A DNA stretch of 64,000 nt. It comes from Delphinapterus leucas. Lineage: Eukaryota > Chordata > Mammalia > Artiodactyla > Monodontidae. Position numbers and translations under genes: made by a program. Location: the NCBI RefSeq assembly GCF_002288925.2, contig NW_022098076.1:81117362-81181361 (forward strand), given 5' to 3'. Shown one piece after another: positions 1 through 11,705 of this stretch (within the stretch, counting starts at the first letter, position 1; the number at the start of each line of letters is the position of its first letter). Below the pieces are notes generated by a model. The model was given only the letters and a program-made list of their open reading frames with translations. It was not told the DNA's origin and ran no database searches.

Positions 1-556
1 GTCAAAACCAAACTGTTCAATGTTTCCCTAAAGAGGACATTGGAATTGATTACTATAGACCTTAACTGTTGACGCTCCGAGCCAGAGACTATTATTCTAG
101 TGGTAACAGATATAATTACTGAAGTTATGAGTCAAACAAAACTTTTGTTTTCTCTGAACAAAGACAAAAATTAATAACACTTCGCTTTCTTTTTGGAAGT
201 TATGGAACTTATCCCTCTTTTAGGCTGCTCTAGTAGATGTGCACTAAGACACCTAAGAGTAAAAATGCTCACTATAGCCCAGTTTTTTACACTAGGTAGG
301 TGATTTTTTTTTTTTTTTTGCAATTAACAAGAATGTCTTTCATTATCATATACTCTAATCCTTAGAGTGAAAGTTCACACATGCTCACACACAAAATATG
401 GAATATGGGTCATTCTTAAAGATCTAACTTTAGGTAGAGATGCTGATTACTTCAAACTGAATCATCTCAGTAGATCTGATTACAACTCTGCTACTAGTGT
501 CTATTTAATCTCAGTAGAAAATTAGTAATGAACCTGAATAACTTGACCTGAGCATA
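1..556. other. AT-rich sequence without recognised gene
   Basis: No ORF of note, RNA gene or repeat that I can name is visible. A short poly-T run lies near 306-319. It appears to be ordinary non-coding sequence. Confidence 0.5.
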
Positions 557-574
557 CTTTAAGTTTCCACTTTA

Positions 575-710
575 TTATTTATTTTATTTATTTATTTATT
601 ATTGGCCACGCCACATGGCTTGAAGGATCTTAGTTCCCCAACCAGGGATCAAACCCACGCCCCCTGCAGTGGACATGAGGAGCTCTACCCACTGGACCAC
701 CAGGGAATTA
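575..710 (-). mobile_element. Short tRNA-Glu-derived CHR-family SINE, antisense
   Basis: The minus strand reads a SINE head ending in TTCCCTGGTGGTCCAGTGG, a TGGTTTGATCCCTGG-like B-box region and an AT-rich tail (TTATT repeats at 575-600 on the plus strand). It is flanked by an 18-bp target-site duplication, CTTTAAGTTTCCACTTTA at 557-574 and CCTTAAATTTCCACTTTA at 711-728, with two mismatches. This marks it as a retroposed copy made by L1 machinery. The body (~110 bp) is shorter than the 200- and 330-bp CHR types elsewhere in the window. Confidence 0.85.
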
Positions 711-734
711 CCTTAAATTTCCACTTTAAAATGT

Positions 735-1610
735 TTAAGCCAACTCATAAAAAAGACGAGAGATAACAAATGCTGGCAAATATGTGGAGAAAAGGGAATC
801 CTTGTGCACCATTGATGGGATTGTAAATTGGTGCAGCCACTATGGAAAATAGTATGGAGGATCCTCAAAAAATTAAAAACAGAACTATTGTATGATCCAG
901 CAATTCCACTTCCAGGAACATAGCCAAAGGAAACAAAAACACTATGTTGAAGAGATATCCACGCCTCCATGTTCATAGCAGCATTATTTACAATAGCCAA
1001 CACATGGAAATAAACTAAGAGTCCATGGACGAATAAATAGGTAAAGAAGTTGTGATATTTACACAATGGAGTATTACTCAACCATTAAAAAAGGACGCCC
1101 TGCCATTTGCCACTTGGGACAACATGGTTGGATCTTGAGAACATTATGCTAAATGAAACAAGTCAGACAGAGAAAGACAAATACTCTATGATCTTACCTA
1201 CACATGAACTCCAAAAAACAAATAAGCAAACTCATAGAAAAAGAGAGCAGATTTGTGCTTACTGGAGGCAGAGGTGGGGTGGGGAAATTAAATGAAGGTG
1301 GTCAAAGGTACAAACTTCCAATTATAGCATAAATAATTGCTAGGGGTGTAATGTACAATGTGATAACTATAGTTAACATCATTGGATGGTACATTTGAAA
1401 GTTGTTAAGAGGCTCAATCCTAAGAGTTCTCATCACAAGGAAAAAAACTTTTTTTCTGTTTTTTGGCACCTAAATGAGATGATGGATGTTCACTAAACAT
1501 ATTGTGGCCATCATTTCATAATAAATGTTAGTCAAATCATTATACTGTACATCTTAAGCTTATACAGTGCTGTATGTTAATTATATCTCAATAAAACCAG
1601 AAAACTTAGA
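735..1610 (+). mobile_element. Old L1 3' end (ORF2 C-terminus and 3'UTR)
   Basis: The sequence matches the conserved L1 ORF2 end: a GCTGGCAAATATGTGGAGAA-type stretch, 'atgttcatagcagcattattt', 'caatggagtattactcaacc' and a closing 'atctcaataaaacc' polyadenylation-like end near 1600. It is 5'-truncated and heavily mutated compared with the two long L1s here, so it is much older. No long ORF survives. Confidence 0.8.
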
Positions 1611-1741
1611 TTGAGAAAAATAAAATAAAATGTTTGGGCCAAAATGTAAAAGGCGTAAGTGTATACAATTTGCTATATATGAATGATAAAGGTGAGAACT
1701 GTCTCAGAAACCCTATGCATGCTGATTTAATAACCAAATAC

Positions 1742-1896
1742 ATCAATATTCTGTAATAACTTAAATGGGAAAAGAACTTGAAAAAGAATAGATACATGTA
1801 TATGTATAACTGAATCACTTTGCTGTACACCTGAAACTAACACAACATTGTTAATCAACTATATTCCAATATAAAATAAAAATTAAAAAATAAACA
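1742..1896 (+). mobile_element. 5'-truncated L1 3' end with TSD
   Basis: A ~155-bp 3'UTR fragment of artiodactyl-type L1 containing 'ctgaatcactttgctgtac', 'cctgaaactaacacaac' and an A-rich tail. It is bounded by a perfect 13-bp target-site duplication, AATAACCAAATAC at 1729-1741 and 1897-1909. It is therefore an independent insertion, separate from the older L1 just upstream. Confidence 0.85.
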
Positions 1897-2404
1897 AATA
1901 ACCAAATACAAATCCATCATATAATCAACCCTTGCTAAGTGGTTAGTAGGTACACAGCCCTGGGCTAGACTCTCATTCAGCAATGTCTCTGCAATGGGCA
2001 GAGAAGCCAATGACTCCATGAAGTCTCCACTTCAGCTCAGTATACATCTGTTGAGTGTCTCCTCTGCTCAAGTGCAAAAGCACACCTTCCTTTCCAACCA
2101 TTTTAATAACAAAATCCATTCTGGCATTGATTAAAAGTTCCAGTCACTCTCTAGAAGAAGATTAGCATGACGCAACATTATTCCAAACATTTATCTAATT
2201 AACCTCTTTCCCAAGCAAGCTAGTTAAGAATATGGGGCACATTTGTTTGAACACAGGATTATCCAACATGTTCTAACAGGTCTTTGCAAAGCACTATAGC
2301 TTAATAAGATGGTCTTACAAGACAAATTTCCTAATAGTTTCAGAACAGTGTGAGCAAATCTCAGAGAATAATCTGGATTTTTCAGATAGATATAGCCATT
2401 TTAA

Positions 2405-2510
2405 GCTGAATGAACATCTGAGTTAGGTACTATTTTTATCCCCATGTTACTGATGAGGAAACAGATGCAAGGAGGGTTAAGTATCTTTCCCAAAGTCATA
2501 ACTTGCTTAC
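2405..2510 (+). repeat. MIR SINE remnant
   Basis: The stretch 'ccccatgttactgatgagga' followed by 'aaacagatgcaaggagggtt' and 'ccaaagtcataacttgc' matches the conserved MIR core. It is an ancient, degraded copy. Confidence 0.6.
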
Positions 2511-3436
2511 TTTACATAAGATGTGACACCTTGAGAAAATTGTGTAGCCCTCCTCACCTTTAGGTGCATTTGCTATAAAAAAAAATGTGATATAGTTGTA
2601 ACTGAATAAAGGACCAAGAATGTAAAAGCCTTCAAGGGAAGTGAACAATCTTTCTCCCTCATTCAAGTAAGTGCAGATAATTCAGAGATCCATGGGAGAA
2701 AAGAGCACAACTTGGAAAACACATTCAGCTAAACTTTCTATGGTCTTTGAAAAACATCAGCAACACTTCACCCCTGTCACTGTACAGCTGGTTGAGACTG
2801 ACTCAGAGTTCTTGGTTGCATTTATTGTGGGAATGGAATCACATTTCTTTAAAACAGAAAGTTGAGTGACTTTGAAGAAGAAATGCAATCTAACCTCTAA
2901 TTAACAAAAGAAGATTTGCCTACAATGCCAGGGATCTGAAGAACAAACAAAATAAATTTGCATATTGATTGAATGAGCACAACTCTACCAAATGGGAGAA
3001 AATATTCCCCAAAAAGGCAAAAACCATTTTTTTAATCATCCAAGCTCAGTGCATGGCATTGGTAGACTCTAAAAAGTTCATGTGCCACAGGGATCACAGA
3101 CAACATACTCAATATTGCAGGCACTGAGTGTGGTCAAACAACCAGAATAAGAACATGATAGTATTAGAAAAGAGGGAGCCTGAGACAATGAGAAGAGAGA
3201 TGAAGAAAATGTCAGTCCTGGAGGCTGTAGATATAAAGTACCACCAATCTTTTCCTTTTCCAAGGACAGAAGACATCAGGGGACATTTTGCCTGTAAAGA
3301 TTCACACAGCAAAAAATGAAATGCATGGGGAAAAACATTTTAAAGAGTTTTTGTGTAAAGTACTTGCTACCATAATGGGGGGGGGAGGGAAGGAAAATTA
3401 ATGAAGAGGAGGAAATAATCTGATAAAAACAAACAG
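2511..3436. other. Non-coding stretch without recognised gene
   Basis: Only short ORFs (about 65 codons or fewer) occur, in several frames, with no recognisable motif. A G-run (8 G) lies near 3377. I see nothing functional here. Confidence 0.45.
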
Positions 3437-3666
3437 GGGCTTCCCTGGTGGCACAGTGGTTGAGAGTCCGCCTGCCGATGCAGGGGACACGGGTTCGTGC
3501 CCCAGTCTGGGAAGATCCCACATGCCGCGGAGCAGCTGGGCCCATGAGCCATGGCCGCTGAGCCTGCACGTCCGGAGCCTGTGCTCCGCAACGGGAGAGG
3601 CCACAACAGTGAAAGGCCCGTGAACTGCAAAACAAAAACAAAAACAAAAACAAACAAACAAAAAAA
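3437..3666 (+). mobile_element. CHR SINE, ~200-bp type (copy A)
   Basis: Full-length copy of the short CHR type: GGGCTTCCCTGGTGGCACAG head, GGGTTCGTGCCCCAGT B-box region and a GAACTGCAAAAC end followed by a (CAAAAA)n tail. The tRNA-related head suggests RNA polymerase III transcription. The duplication is unclear because both flanks are A/C-rich. Confidence 0.9.
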
Positions 3667-3670
3667 AACA
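3617..3670 (+). repeat. (CAAAAA)n SINE tail microsatellite
   Basis: Repeating AAAACAAAAAC units that grew from the A-rich tail of the adjoining SINE. Confidence 0.8.
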
Positions 3671-3850
3671 CAGGTAATGTTGAGAGATATACCCCTGGAA
3701 TTCTTTGGCTTGCAAAATGCTTCTCAGTATTAGGCAAGACACCCCACAGAAATAATTAATTTGGTACACATGTAGTTCCCTTTGCTCTGTGTGTCCCTGG
3801 TCCCTTCTTTTGCTTGGCAAACTTCACTTTCTTCAAGACTCTGCTCAGAC

Positions 3851-3914
3851 ATTATTATTATTATATATTATAATATACATTATATATTATTATTATCAAT
3901 TATTATTATTATTC
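3851..3914 (+). repeat. (ATT)n / AT-rich microsatellite
   Basis: Irregular ATT and TATAT repeats. The sequence next to it, 3900-4100, resembles an LTR edge (polypurine 'gagagaccaaagaaagaggc', then 'tttaataaacaagggaac'), but I could not assign a family. Confidence 0.7.
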
Positions 3915-4412
3915 TCTCAGCACACTGTAGGTTTGCACCCTCAAGAGTTCCCCAGGTGAAATTCAAAACTGGCCCCTGCACACAGAGGGCAAGGAGAGAC
4001 CAAAGAAAGAGGCAGACAGCTCCCAACTGGTAGGTGGCAGATTTAATAAACAAGGGAACTTATATATGAATCTTGTCTTGGGCAGCTGCAACACAAGTAG
4101 AACTCTGCACCTGTTCTACAGAATCCTAGGACTTTATAGAGAGGCCTTAATGGGGTTCAGCCAGGTATTCAGTCCAGATGGTATTAACAGCAACTCTACT
4201 AATCTCCTGGTAGACTTGTATTTCAATATTTGTTTCTGTGATTATCTGGCTGTGAGCTCGTTAAAAGCCAAGACTTGCCTTAGAAATGTTTGCATTCTCA
4301 TTGCATACATATCATATTTCTTCTCACACAGTATGAGTTCAACAACTGTTTGTGAATTATGGTGGCAATTCTTTTAAGAACACAACATTTATTATAAGAA
4401 ATGAGAGTACGG
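3915..4412. other. Unassigned sequence upstream of L1-A, possible LTR remnant
   Basis: The stretch between the microsatellite and L1-A contains no recognised gene. The segment 3940-4060 has an LTR-like look, but the call is weak. The ORF-length stretch 4066-4377 (103 codons) has no recognisable domain. Confidence 0.3.
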
Positions 4413-4420
4413 ATTAGGAA

Positions 4421-4436
4421 CCAAGATGGCAGAGTA
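4421..4436 (+). promoter_or_regulatory. YY1-like start motif of the L1-A 5'UTR
   Basis: CCAAGATGGCAGAGTAG at the extreme 5' end carries the AAGATGGC core, which in human L1 binds YY1 and fixes the transcription start. Function in this copy is inferred from position only. Confidence 0.55.
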
Positions 4437-5317
4437 GAAGGACGTGCGCTCACTCCCTCTTGTGAAAACACCAGAATCACAACTAGCTGCTGGACGGTCA
4501 TCGACAGGAAGACACTGGAACTCACCAGAAAAGACACCCCACATCCAAAGACAAAGGAGAAGCCACAATGAGACGGTAGGAGGGGCACAATCACAGTAAA
4601 ATCAAATCCCATAAATGCTGGGTGGGTGACTCACAGACGGGAGAACACTTATACCACAGAAGTCCACCCACTGGAGTGAAGGTTCTAGGCCCCACGTCAG
4701 GTGCCCAACCTGGGGGTCCGGCAACGGGAGGAGGAATTCTAGAGAATCAGACTTTGAAGACTAGTGGGATTTGACGGCAGGACTTTGACAGGAATGGGGG
4801 AAACAGAGACTCCACTCTTGGAGGGCACACACAAAGTAGTGTGTGCATCGGGACCCAGGAGAAGGAGCAGTGACCCCAAGGGAGACTGAACCAGACCTAC
4901 CTGCTAGTGTTGGAGGGTCTCCTGCAGAGGCGGGTGGTGGATGTTGCTCACCGTAGGGACAAGGACACTGGCAGCAGAAGTTCTGGGAAGTACTCCTTGG
5001 CATGAGCCCTCCCAGAGTCCGCCATTAGCCCCACCAAAGAGACCTGGTAGGCTCCAGTGTTGGGTTGCCTCAGGCCAAACAACCAACAGGGAGGGAAACC
5101 AGGCCCCCCCCATCAACAGTCAAGTGGATTAAAGTTTTACTGAGCTCTGCCCACTAGAGCAACAGTCAGCTCTACCCACCACCAGTCCCTCCTATCAGGA
5201 AACTTGCACAAGCCTCTTAGATAGACTCATCCACCAGAGGTCAGATAACAGAAGCAAGAAGAATTACAATCCTGCAGCCTGTGGAACAAAGACCACATTC
5301 ACAGAAAGATAGACAAG

Positions 5318-6223
5318 ATGAAAAGGCAGAGGGCTATGTACCAGATGAAGGAACAAGATAAAACCCCAGAAAAACAACTAAATGAAGTGGAGATAGGCAA
5401 CCTTCCAGAAAAAGAATTCAGAATAATGATAGTGAAGATGATCCAGGACCTCAGAAAAAGAATGGAGGCAAAGATTGAGAAGATGCAAGAAATGTTTAAC
5501 AAAGACCTAGAAGAATTAAAGAACAAACAAACAGAGATGAGCAATACAATAACTGAAATGAAAACGACACTAGAAGGAATCAATAGCAGAATAACTGAGG
5601 CAGAAGAACGGATAAGTGACCTGGAAAACAGAATGGTGGAATTCACTGCTGCAGAACAGAATAAAGAAAAAGGAATGAAAAGAAATGAAGACAGCCTAAG
5701 AGACCACTGGGACAACATTAAACGCAACAACATTCACATTATAGGGGTCCCAGAAGGAGAAGAGAGAGAGAAAGGGCCTGAGAAAATACTTGGATAGATT
5801 AGAGTTGAAAATTTCCCTAACATGGGAAAGGAAATAGCCACCCAAGTCCAGGAAGTTCAGAGAGTCCCATACAGGATAAACCCAAAGAGAAACACACCAA
5901 GACACATAGTAATCAAACTGGCAAAAATTAAAGACAAAGAAAAATTATTGAAAGTAGCAAGGAAAAAATGACAAATAACATGCAAGAGGACTCCCATAAT
6001 GTTAATTGCTGATTTCTCAGCAGAAAATCTACAAGCCAGAAGGGAGTGGCACGATATACTTAAAGTGATGAAAGGGAAGAACCTACAACCAAGATTACTC
6101 TACTCAGCAAGGATCTCATTCAGATTCGATGGAGAAATCAAAAGCTTTACATACAAGCAAAAGCTAAGAGAATACAGCACCACGAAACCAGCTCTACAAC
6201 AAATGCTAAAGGAACTTCTCTAA
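5318..6223 (+). pseudogene. L1-A ORF1 (RNA-binding chaperone), broken
   Basis: L1 ORF1 encodes an RNA-binding, trimeric coiled-coil nucleic-acid chaperone that packages L1 RNA. The first 159 codons are open: a charged heptad-rich coiled coil (KMIQDLRKRMEAKIEKMQEM onward), then the RRM start (DNIKRNNIHIIGVPEGE). A nonsense TAG at 5795-5797 replaces a GAG codon retained in L1-C. The rest of the RRM and the C-terminal domain continues past a further frame change and ends at TAA 6221-6223 in another frame (ENLQARREWHDILKVMKGKN, residues of the C-terminal domain). The ATG was chosen by alignment with the L1-C ORF1 start. Only a truncated N-terminal piece could be made. Confidence 0.88.
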
Positions 6224-6280
6224 GTGGGAAACACAAGAGAAGAAAAGGACCTACAAAGCAAACCCAAAACAATTAAGAAA

Positions 6281-9200
6281 ATGGTCATAGAAACATATAT
6301 ATCGATAATTACCTTAAACACGAATGGATTAAATGCTCCAACCAAAAGACACAGGCTTGCTGAATGGATACAAAAACAAGCCCCATATATATGCTGTCTA
6401 CAAGACACCCACTTCAGACCTAGGGACACATACAGACTGAAAGTGAGGGGATGGAAAAAGATATTCCATACAAATGGAAATCAAAAGAAAGCTAGAGTAG
6501 CAATATTCATATCAGATAAAATAGACTTTAAAATAAAGAATGTTACAAGAGACAAGGAAAGACACTACATAATGATCAAGGGATCAATCCAAGAAGATAT
6601 AACAATTATAAATATATATGCACCCAACATAGGAGCACCTCAATACATAAGGCAACTGCAAACAGCTATAAAAGAGGAAATTGACAGTAACACAATAATA
6701 GTGGGGGACTTTAACACCTCTCTTACACCAATGGACAGATCATCCAAAATGAAAATAAATAAGGAAACAGAAGCCTTAAGTGACACAATAGACCAGACAG
6801 ATTTAATTGATATTTATAGGACATTCCATCCAAAAACAGCAGATTACAATTTCTTCTCAAGTGCACACGGAACATTCTCTAGGATAGATCACATCTTGGG
6901 TCACAAATCAAGCCTCAGTAAATTTAAGAAAATTGAAATCATATCCAGCATCTTTACTAACCACAATGCTATGAGATTAGAGATGAATTACAGGGGGAAA
7001 AATGTAAAAAACACAAACACATGGAGGCTAAACAATACGTTACCAAATAACCAAGAGATCACTGAAGAAATCAAAGAGGAAATCAAAAATACCTAGAGAC
7101 AAATGACAATGAAAACACGACGATCCAAAACCTAAGGCATGCAGCAAAAGCAGTTCTAAGAGGGAAGTTTATAGCTATACAAGCCTACCTCAAGAAACAA
7201 GAAAAATCTCAAATAAACAATCTAACCTTACACCTAAAGCAGTTAGAGAAAGAAGAGCAAACAAAACCCAAAGTTAGCAGAATAAAAGAAATCATAAAGA
7301 TCAGAGCAGAAATAAATGAAATAGAAACAAAACAATAGCAAAGATCACTAAAAGTAAAAGCTGGTTCTTTGAGAAGATAAACAAAATTGATAAACCATTA
7401 GCCAGACTCATCAAGAAAAAGAGGGAGAGGACTCATGTCAATAAAATTAGAAATGAAAAAGGAGAAGTTAAAACAAACACCGCAGAAATACAAACCATCT
7501 TAATAGACTACTACAAGCAACTCTATGCCAGTAAAATGGAAAACCTGGAAAAAATGGACAAATTCTTAGAAAGGTATAACCTTCCAAGACTGAAACAGGA
7601 AGAAATAGAAAATATGAACAGACCAATCACAAGTAATGAAATTGAAACTGTGATTAAAAATCTTCCAACAAACAAAAGTCCAGGATCAGATGGCTTCACA
7701 GGTGAATTCTATCAAACATTTAGAGAAGAGCTGACACCCATCCTTCTCAAATGCTTCCAAAAAATTGCAGAGGAAGGAACACTCCTAAATTCATTCTATG
7801 AGGCCACAATGACCCTGATACCAAAACCAGACAAAGATACTACAAAAAAAGAAAATTACAGACCAATATCACTGATGAATATGGATGAAAAAATTCTCAA
7901 CAAAATACTAGCAAACAGAAACCAGCAACACATTAAAAGGATCATACACCATGATCAAGTGGGATTTATCCCAGGGACACAAAGATTCTTCAATATATGC
8001 AAATCAACCAATGTGACACACCATATTAACAAATCAAAGAAGAAAAACCATATGATCATCTCAATAGATGCAGAAAAAGCTTTTGACAAAATTCAACACC
8101 CATTTATGATAAAAACTCTCCAGAACGTGGGCATAGAGGGGACCTACCTCAACATAATAAAGGCTGTATATGACAAACCCACAGCAAACATCATTCTCAA
8201 TGGTGAAAAACTGAAAGCATTTACACTAGAATCAGGAAAAGGCAAGGATGTCCACTCCCACCACTCTTATTCAACATAGTTTTGGACATCCTAGACGCAG
8301 CTATCAGAGAAGAAAAAGAAATAAAAGGAATACGAATTGCAAAAGAAGAAGTAAAACTGTCACTATTTGGCAATGACATGATACTATACGTACAGAATCC
8401 TAAAGATGCCACCAGAAAACTACTAGAACTAATCAGTGTATTTTGTAAGGTTGCAGGATGCAAAATTAATGCACAGAAATCCCTGGCATTCCTATACACC
8501 AACAATGAAAATTCAGAAAGAGAAATTAAAGAAACACTCCCATTCACCATTGCAACAAAAAGAATAAAATACCCAGGAATAAACCTGCCTAAGGAGGTGA
8601 AAGACTTCTACTCAGAAAACTATAAAACACTGATGAAAGAAATCAAAGATGACATAAATAGATGGAGAAATATACCACATTCTTGGATTGGAAGAATCAA
8701 TATTGCGAAAATGTCTATACTACCTACAGCAACCTACAGATTCAATGCAATCCCTATCAAACTACCAATGGCATTCTTCACAGAATTAGAACAGAAAATC
8801 TTACAATTCATATGGAAACACAAAAGACCCCAAAGGGCCAAAGCAACCTTTAGAAAGAAAAACAAAGCTGGAGGAATCAGGCTCCCCGACTTCAAAGTAT
8901 ACCACAAAGCTACAGTAACCAAGACAGTATGGTACTAGAACAAAAACAGAAATATAGATCAATGATACAGGATAGAATTCCCAGAGATAAACTCATGCAC
9001 ATATGGGCACGTAATTTATGACAAAGGAGGCAAGAATATACAATGGAGAAAAGACAGCAGTAAGTGGTGCTGGGAAAACTGCACAGCTACATGTAAAAGA
9101 ATGAAATTTGAACACTCCCTAACACAATACACAAAAATAAACTCAAAATGGATTAGAGACCTAAATGTAAGACCAGACACTATAAAACTCTTAGAGGAAA

Positions 9201-10089
9201 ACATAGGCAGAACACTCTATGATATACATCATCACAGCAAGATCCTTTTTGACCCACCTCTTAGAGAAATGGAAATCAAAACAAAAATAAACAAATAGGA
9301 CCTAACAAAACCTAAAACCTTTTGTACAGCAAAGGAAACCATAAACAAGACAAAAAGACAACCCTCAGAATGGGAGAAAATATTTGCAAATGAAGCAACT
9401 GACAAAGGATTAATCTCCAATATTTATAAGCCACTCATGCAGCTCAATATCAAAAAAAAACAAACAACCCAATCCAAAAATGGGCAGAAGACTTAAATAG
9501 ACATTTCTCCAAAGAAGATATACAGATTGCCAACAAACACATGAAAGGATGCTCAACATCACTAATCATTAGAGAAATGCAAATCAAAACTACAGTGAGG
9601 TATCACCTCACTCCAGTCAGAATGGCTACCCTCAAAAAATCTACAAACAATAAATGCTGGAGAGGGTGTGGAGAAAAGGGAACCCTCTTACACTGTTGGT
9701 GGGAATGTAAAGTGATACAGCCACTATAGAGAACAGTATGAAGGTTCTGTAAAAAAATTAAAAATAGAGCTACCATATGACCCAGAAATCCCACTACTGG
9801 GCATACACCCTGAGAAAACCATAATTAAAAAGAGTCATGTACCACAATGTTCATTGCAGCTCTTTTTACAATAGCCAGGACATGGAAGCAACCTAAGTGT
9901 CCATCAACAGATGAATGGATAAAGAAGATGTGGCACATATAAACAATGGAATATTACTCAGCCATAAAAAGAAATGAAATTGAATTTTTTGTAGTGAGGT
10001 GGATGGACCTAGAGTCTGTCATACAGAGTGAAGTAAGTCAGAAAGAGAAAAATAAATGCCGTGTGCTAATGCATATATATGGAATCTAA
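6281..10089 (+). pseudogene. L1-A ORF2 (endonuclease/reverse transcriptase), broken
   Basis: ORF2 of L1 nicks target DNA and reverse-transcribes the RNA. Open segments are 6281-7096 (AP-like endonuclease, including VGDFNTSLTPMDRSS), 7536-8279 and 8282-8938 (reverse transcriptase, with [14 protein letters not shown] and [17 protein letters not shown]), and shorter C-terminal pieces to 10089 (cysteine-rich [19 protein letters not shown] near 9650-9715). Frameshifts and stops separate them. The endonuclease SDHN motif seen in L1-B reads TNHN here (6956-6967). The polymerase FADD motif reads FGND (8366-8377), so a catalytic aspartate is lost in each domain. The start follows the ORF1 stop by 57 bp. 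Confidence 0.9.
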
Positions 10090-10462
10090 AAAAAAAAAAG
10101 AAAAAAATGGTACTGATGAACCTAGTTGCAGGGCAGGAATAAAGAGGCAGACATAGAGAGTGGACTTGATGACATGGGGTGGGAGGGCAAAGCTGGGGCG
10201 AAGTGAGAGTAGCATCAACATATATACACTACCGAATGTAAAATAGTTTGCTGGTAGGAAGCAGCAGCATAGCACAGGGAGATCGGCTTGGTGCTTTGCG
10301 ATGACCTAGAGGGGTGGGATAGGGAGGATGGGAGGGAGACTCAAGAGGGAGGGGATATGGGGACATGTGTATGCATATGGCTGATTCACTTTGTTGTGCA
10401 ACAGAAACTAACATGGCATTGTGAAGCGATTATACTCCAATAAAGAACTATTTTTTTAAAAT

Positions 10463-10585
10463 GACCCAGATTTTAGATTAAAATACAAATTCCTTGAGTC
10501 CACCAGGGAATCTACATATTTTAAAAGTGCCCCAGCTTTTAAAAATTAATGGAAAGTCAATTTGGAAACACTGACTTAGGAAGTA
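10463..10585 (+). mobile_element. MER5-like hAT MITE fragment
   Basis: 'aaatacaaattccttgagtc', 'accagggaatctacat' and 'ggaaacactgactta' resemble the inner and end parts of MER5A/B, non-autonomous hAT-Charlie elements. It sits directly against the L1-A tail. Confidence 0.5.
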
Positions 10586-11188
10586 AAAATGTCACAAATC
10601 AACTTTTGGTAAACTAATCTGTAACTATTTAATGACTTTTCAGCAAAAAAAATCAAAGTATGTAATCTTTACTTTTAAGCAATCTTGCCACAGTGCTGAA
10701 ACAGTCATATTTGAAATAGGAAAGATTTAAATAATCCATGAGAAATTTTTGTCTTTGAATCACCAGTTCAACATTTTTTTCAGTCGCTTGCCTACCTAAC
10801 TGAGTTGTTTTGAGTTATACACACAACACTTCCATCTTAATTTCAAATGACGTAAAACTGAGGGACAGAAGTAAACTGGACTGTGGACTCCATAATGACA
10901 TATAAGGGTTAACGCTCTTCATTACGAACTAATTAGGCTAATTGCCTTCTCAGAAATCTAGATTTGAATATACTATAACCAGTTACAGTTTATTCCCACA
11001 TGACTAATGCTACAGTTGGAGTTTAATCAGCAATTCCATTATGCTCTCAAATTCAACCTTCAAGTTCAGGCAATCTTTCTGGGCAAAAGCATTAGCAAAG
11101 TTGCAGATTGTAATCATGTCCTGCCCAAGAGTTTCTCAACTTTCAGTGACAACATGACCTAGTGCCAACAGTACTGGGAGAATTGAAG
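10586..11188. other. No recognised gene
   Basis: AT-rich non-coding sequence with no ORF over 60 codons. I recognise no repeat in it. Confidence 0.45.
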
Positions 11189-11335
11189 ACATAGGTCAGT
11201 GATTCCCACTGGGCCCTTCTTTTTCTCCAGAATGGGAATCACCCAGGACCACCAGGGACAGCTTTGAAATCTGCATTTCCACAAACTACACAAGGTAATT
11301 CTGATGTGAGAACACTGCTCAAGATTCTATTTTCA
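11189..11335 (+). mobile_element. MER5-like hAT MITE
   Basis: Begins with a GTCAGTGATTCCCACTGG-type end and contains 'gggaatcacccaggacc', 'tgaaatctgcatttcc' and 'gtaattctgatgtgagaaca'. These are the usual landmarks of MER5-type hAT MITEs. Confidence 0.6.
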
Positions 11336-11519
11336 ACCTTGTCACTAAATGTATTGGCCAGCATATACAAAATACATAATCTCTCATGTCTTGATTTGCC
11401 AATCTATATATCAGAATAATGACATTTGAACCTTTCTGCTAGGAATACTGGAGAGATAACATTAGTGAATTACACTTAAAAATTGAAACTGAAGATTATG
11501 TTTAAAAGAGTAGCATAAC

Positions 11520-11705
11520 CGGTTTAGCATTAGAAGAATCTGGATCCAAAACTCAGTCTACTGCTTACTCACTGAACTTGCATCTCAAATTCATATCTGC
11601 AAAAAGGAGATAATAATGCCAACCTCATAGAATTATATGAGATTAAAGAAGATATTATATGCAAAGTGCTAGTCTCATGATTGTCACATTGTGGATACTA
11701 AAAAA
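11520..11705 (+). repeat. MIR SINE remnant
   Basis: 'gaatctggatccaaaactca', 'aaaaggagataataatgcc', 'ctcatagaattatatgagat' and 'gcaaagtgctagtctcat' follow the MIR layout in order. Confidence 0.7.

Larger units (their letters stand above)
4413..10456 (+). mobile_element. L1-A: near full-length LINE-1
   Basis: A ~6-kb L1 with all parts in order: 5'UTR (4413-5317), ORF1 (5318-6223), ORF2 (6281-10089), and a 3'UTR ending in CCAATAAAGAACTATTTTTTT near 10455. It opens with a CAAGATGGCAGAGTAG-like leader resembling the YY1-type start known in mammalian L1. Both ORFs are broken, and key catalytic residues in the endonuclease and reverse transcriptase are substituted, so it is a dead copy. It is more diverged from L1-B and L1-C than they are from each other, at least in the 5'UTR. 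A convincing target-site duplication was not found. Confidence 0.93.

Noticed and set aside
1107..1295. 62-codon frame in the old L1
   Set aside because: It lies within the decayed ORF2/3'UTR of an L1 and has no independent support.
3276..3820. Overlapping antisense open frames of 96-153 codons (proline/cysteine-rich)
   Set aside because: They run through the CHR SINE at 3437-3666. The same peptide pattern (such as CGAQAPDAQAQ) recurs in the antisense of other SINE copies, so it is repeat-derived, not a gene.
4413..10456. A clear target-site duplication for L1-A
   Set aside because: Flanks share only 'aaatga' and then diverge. That is too short to claim.
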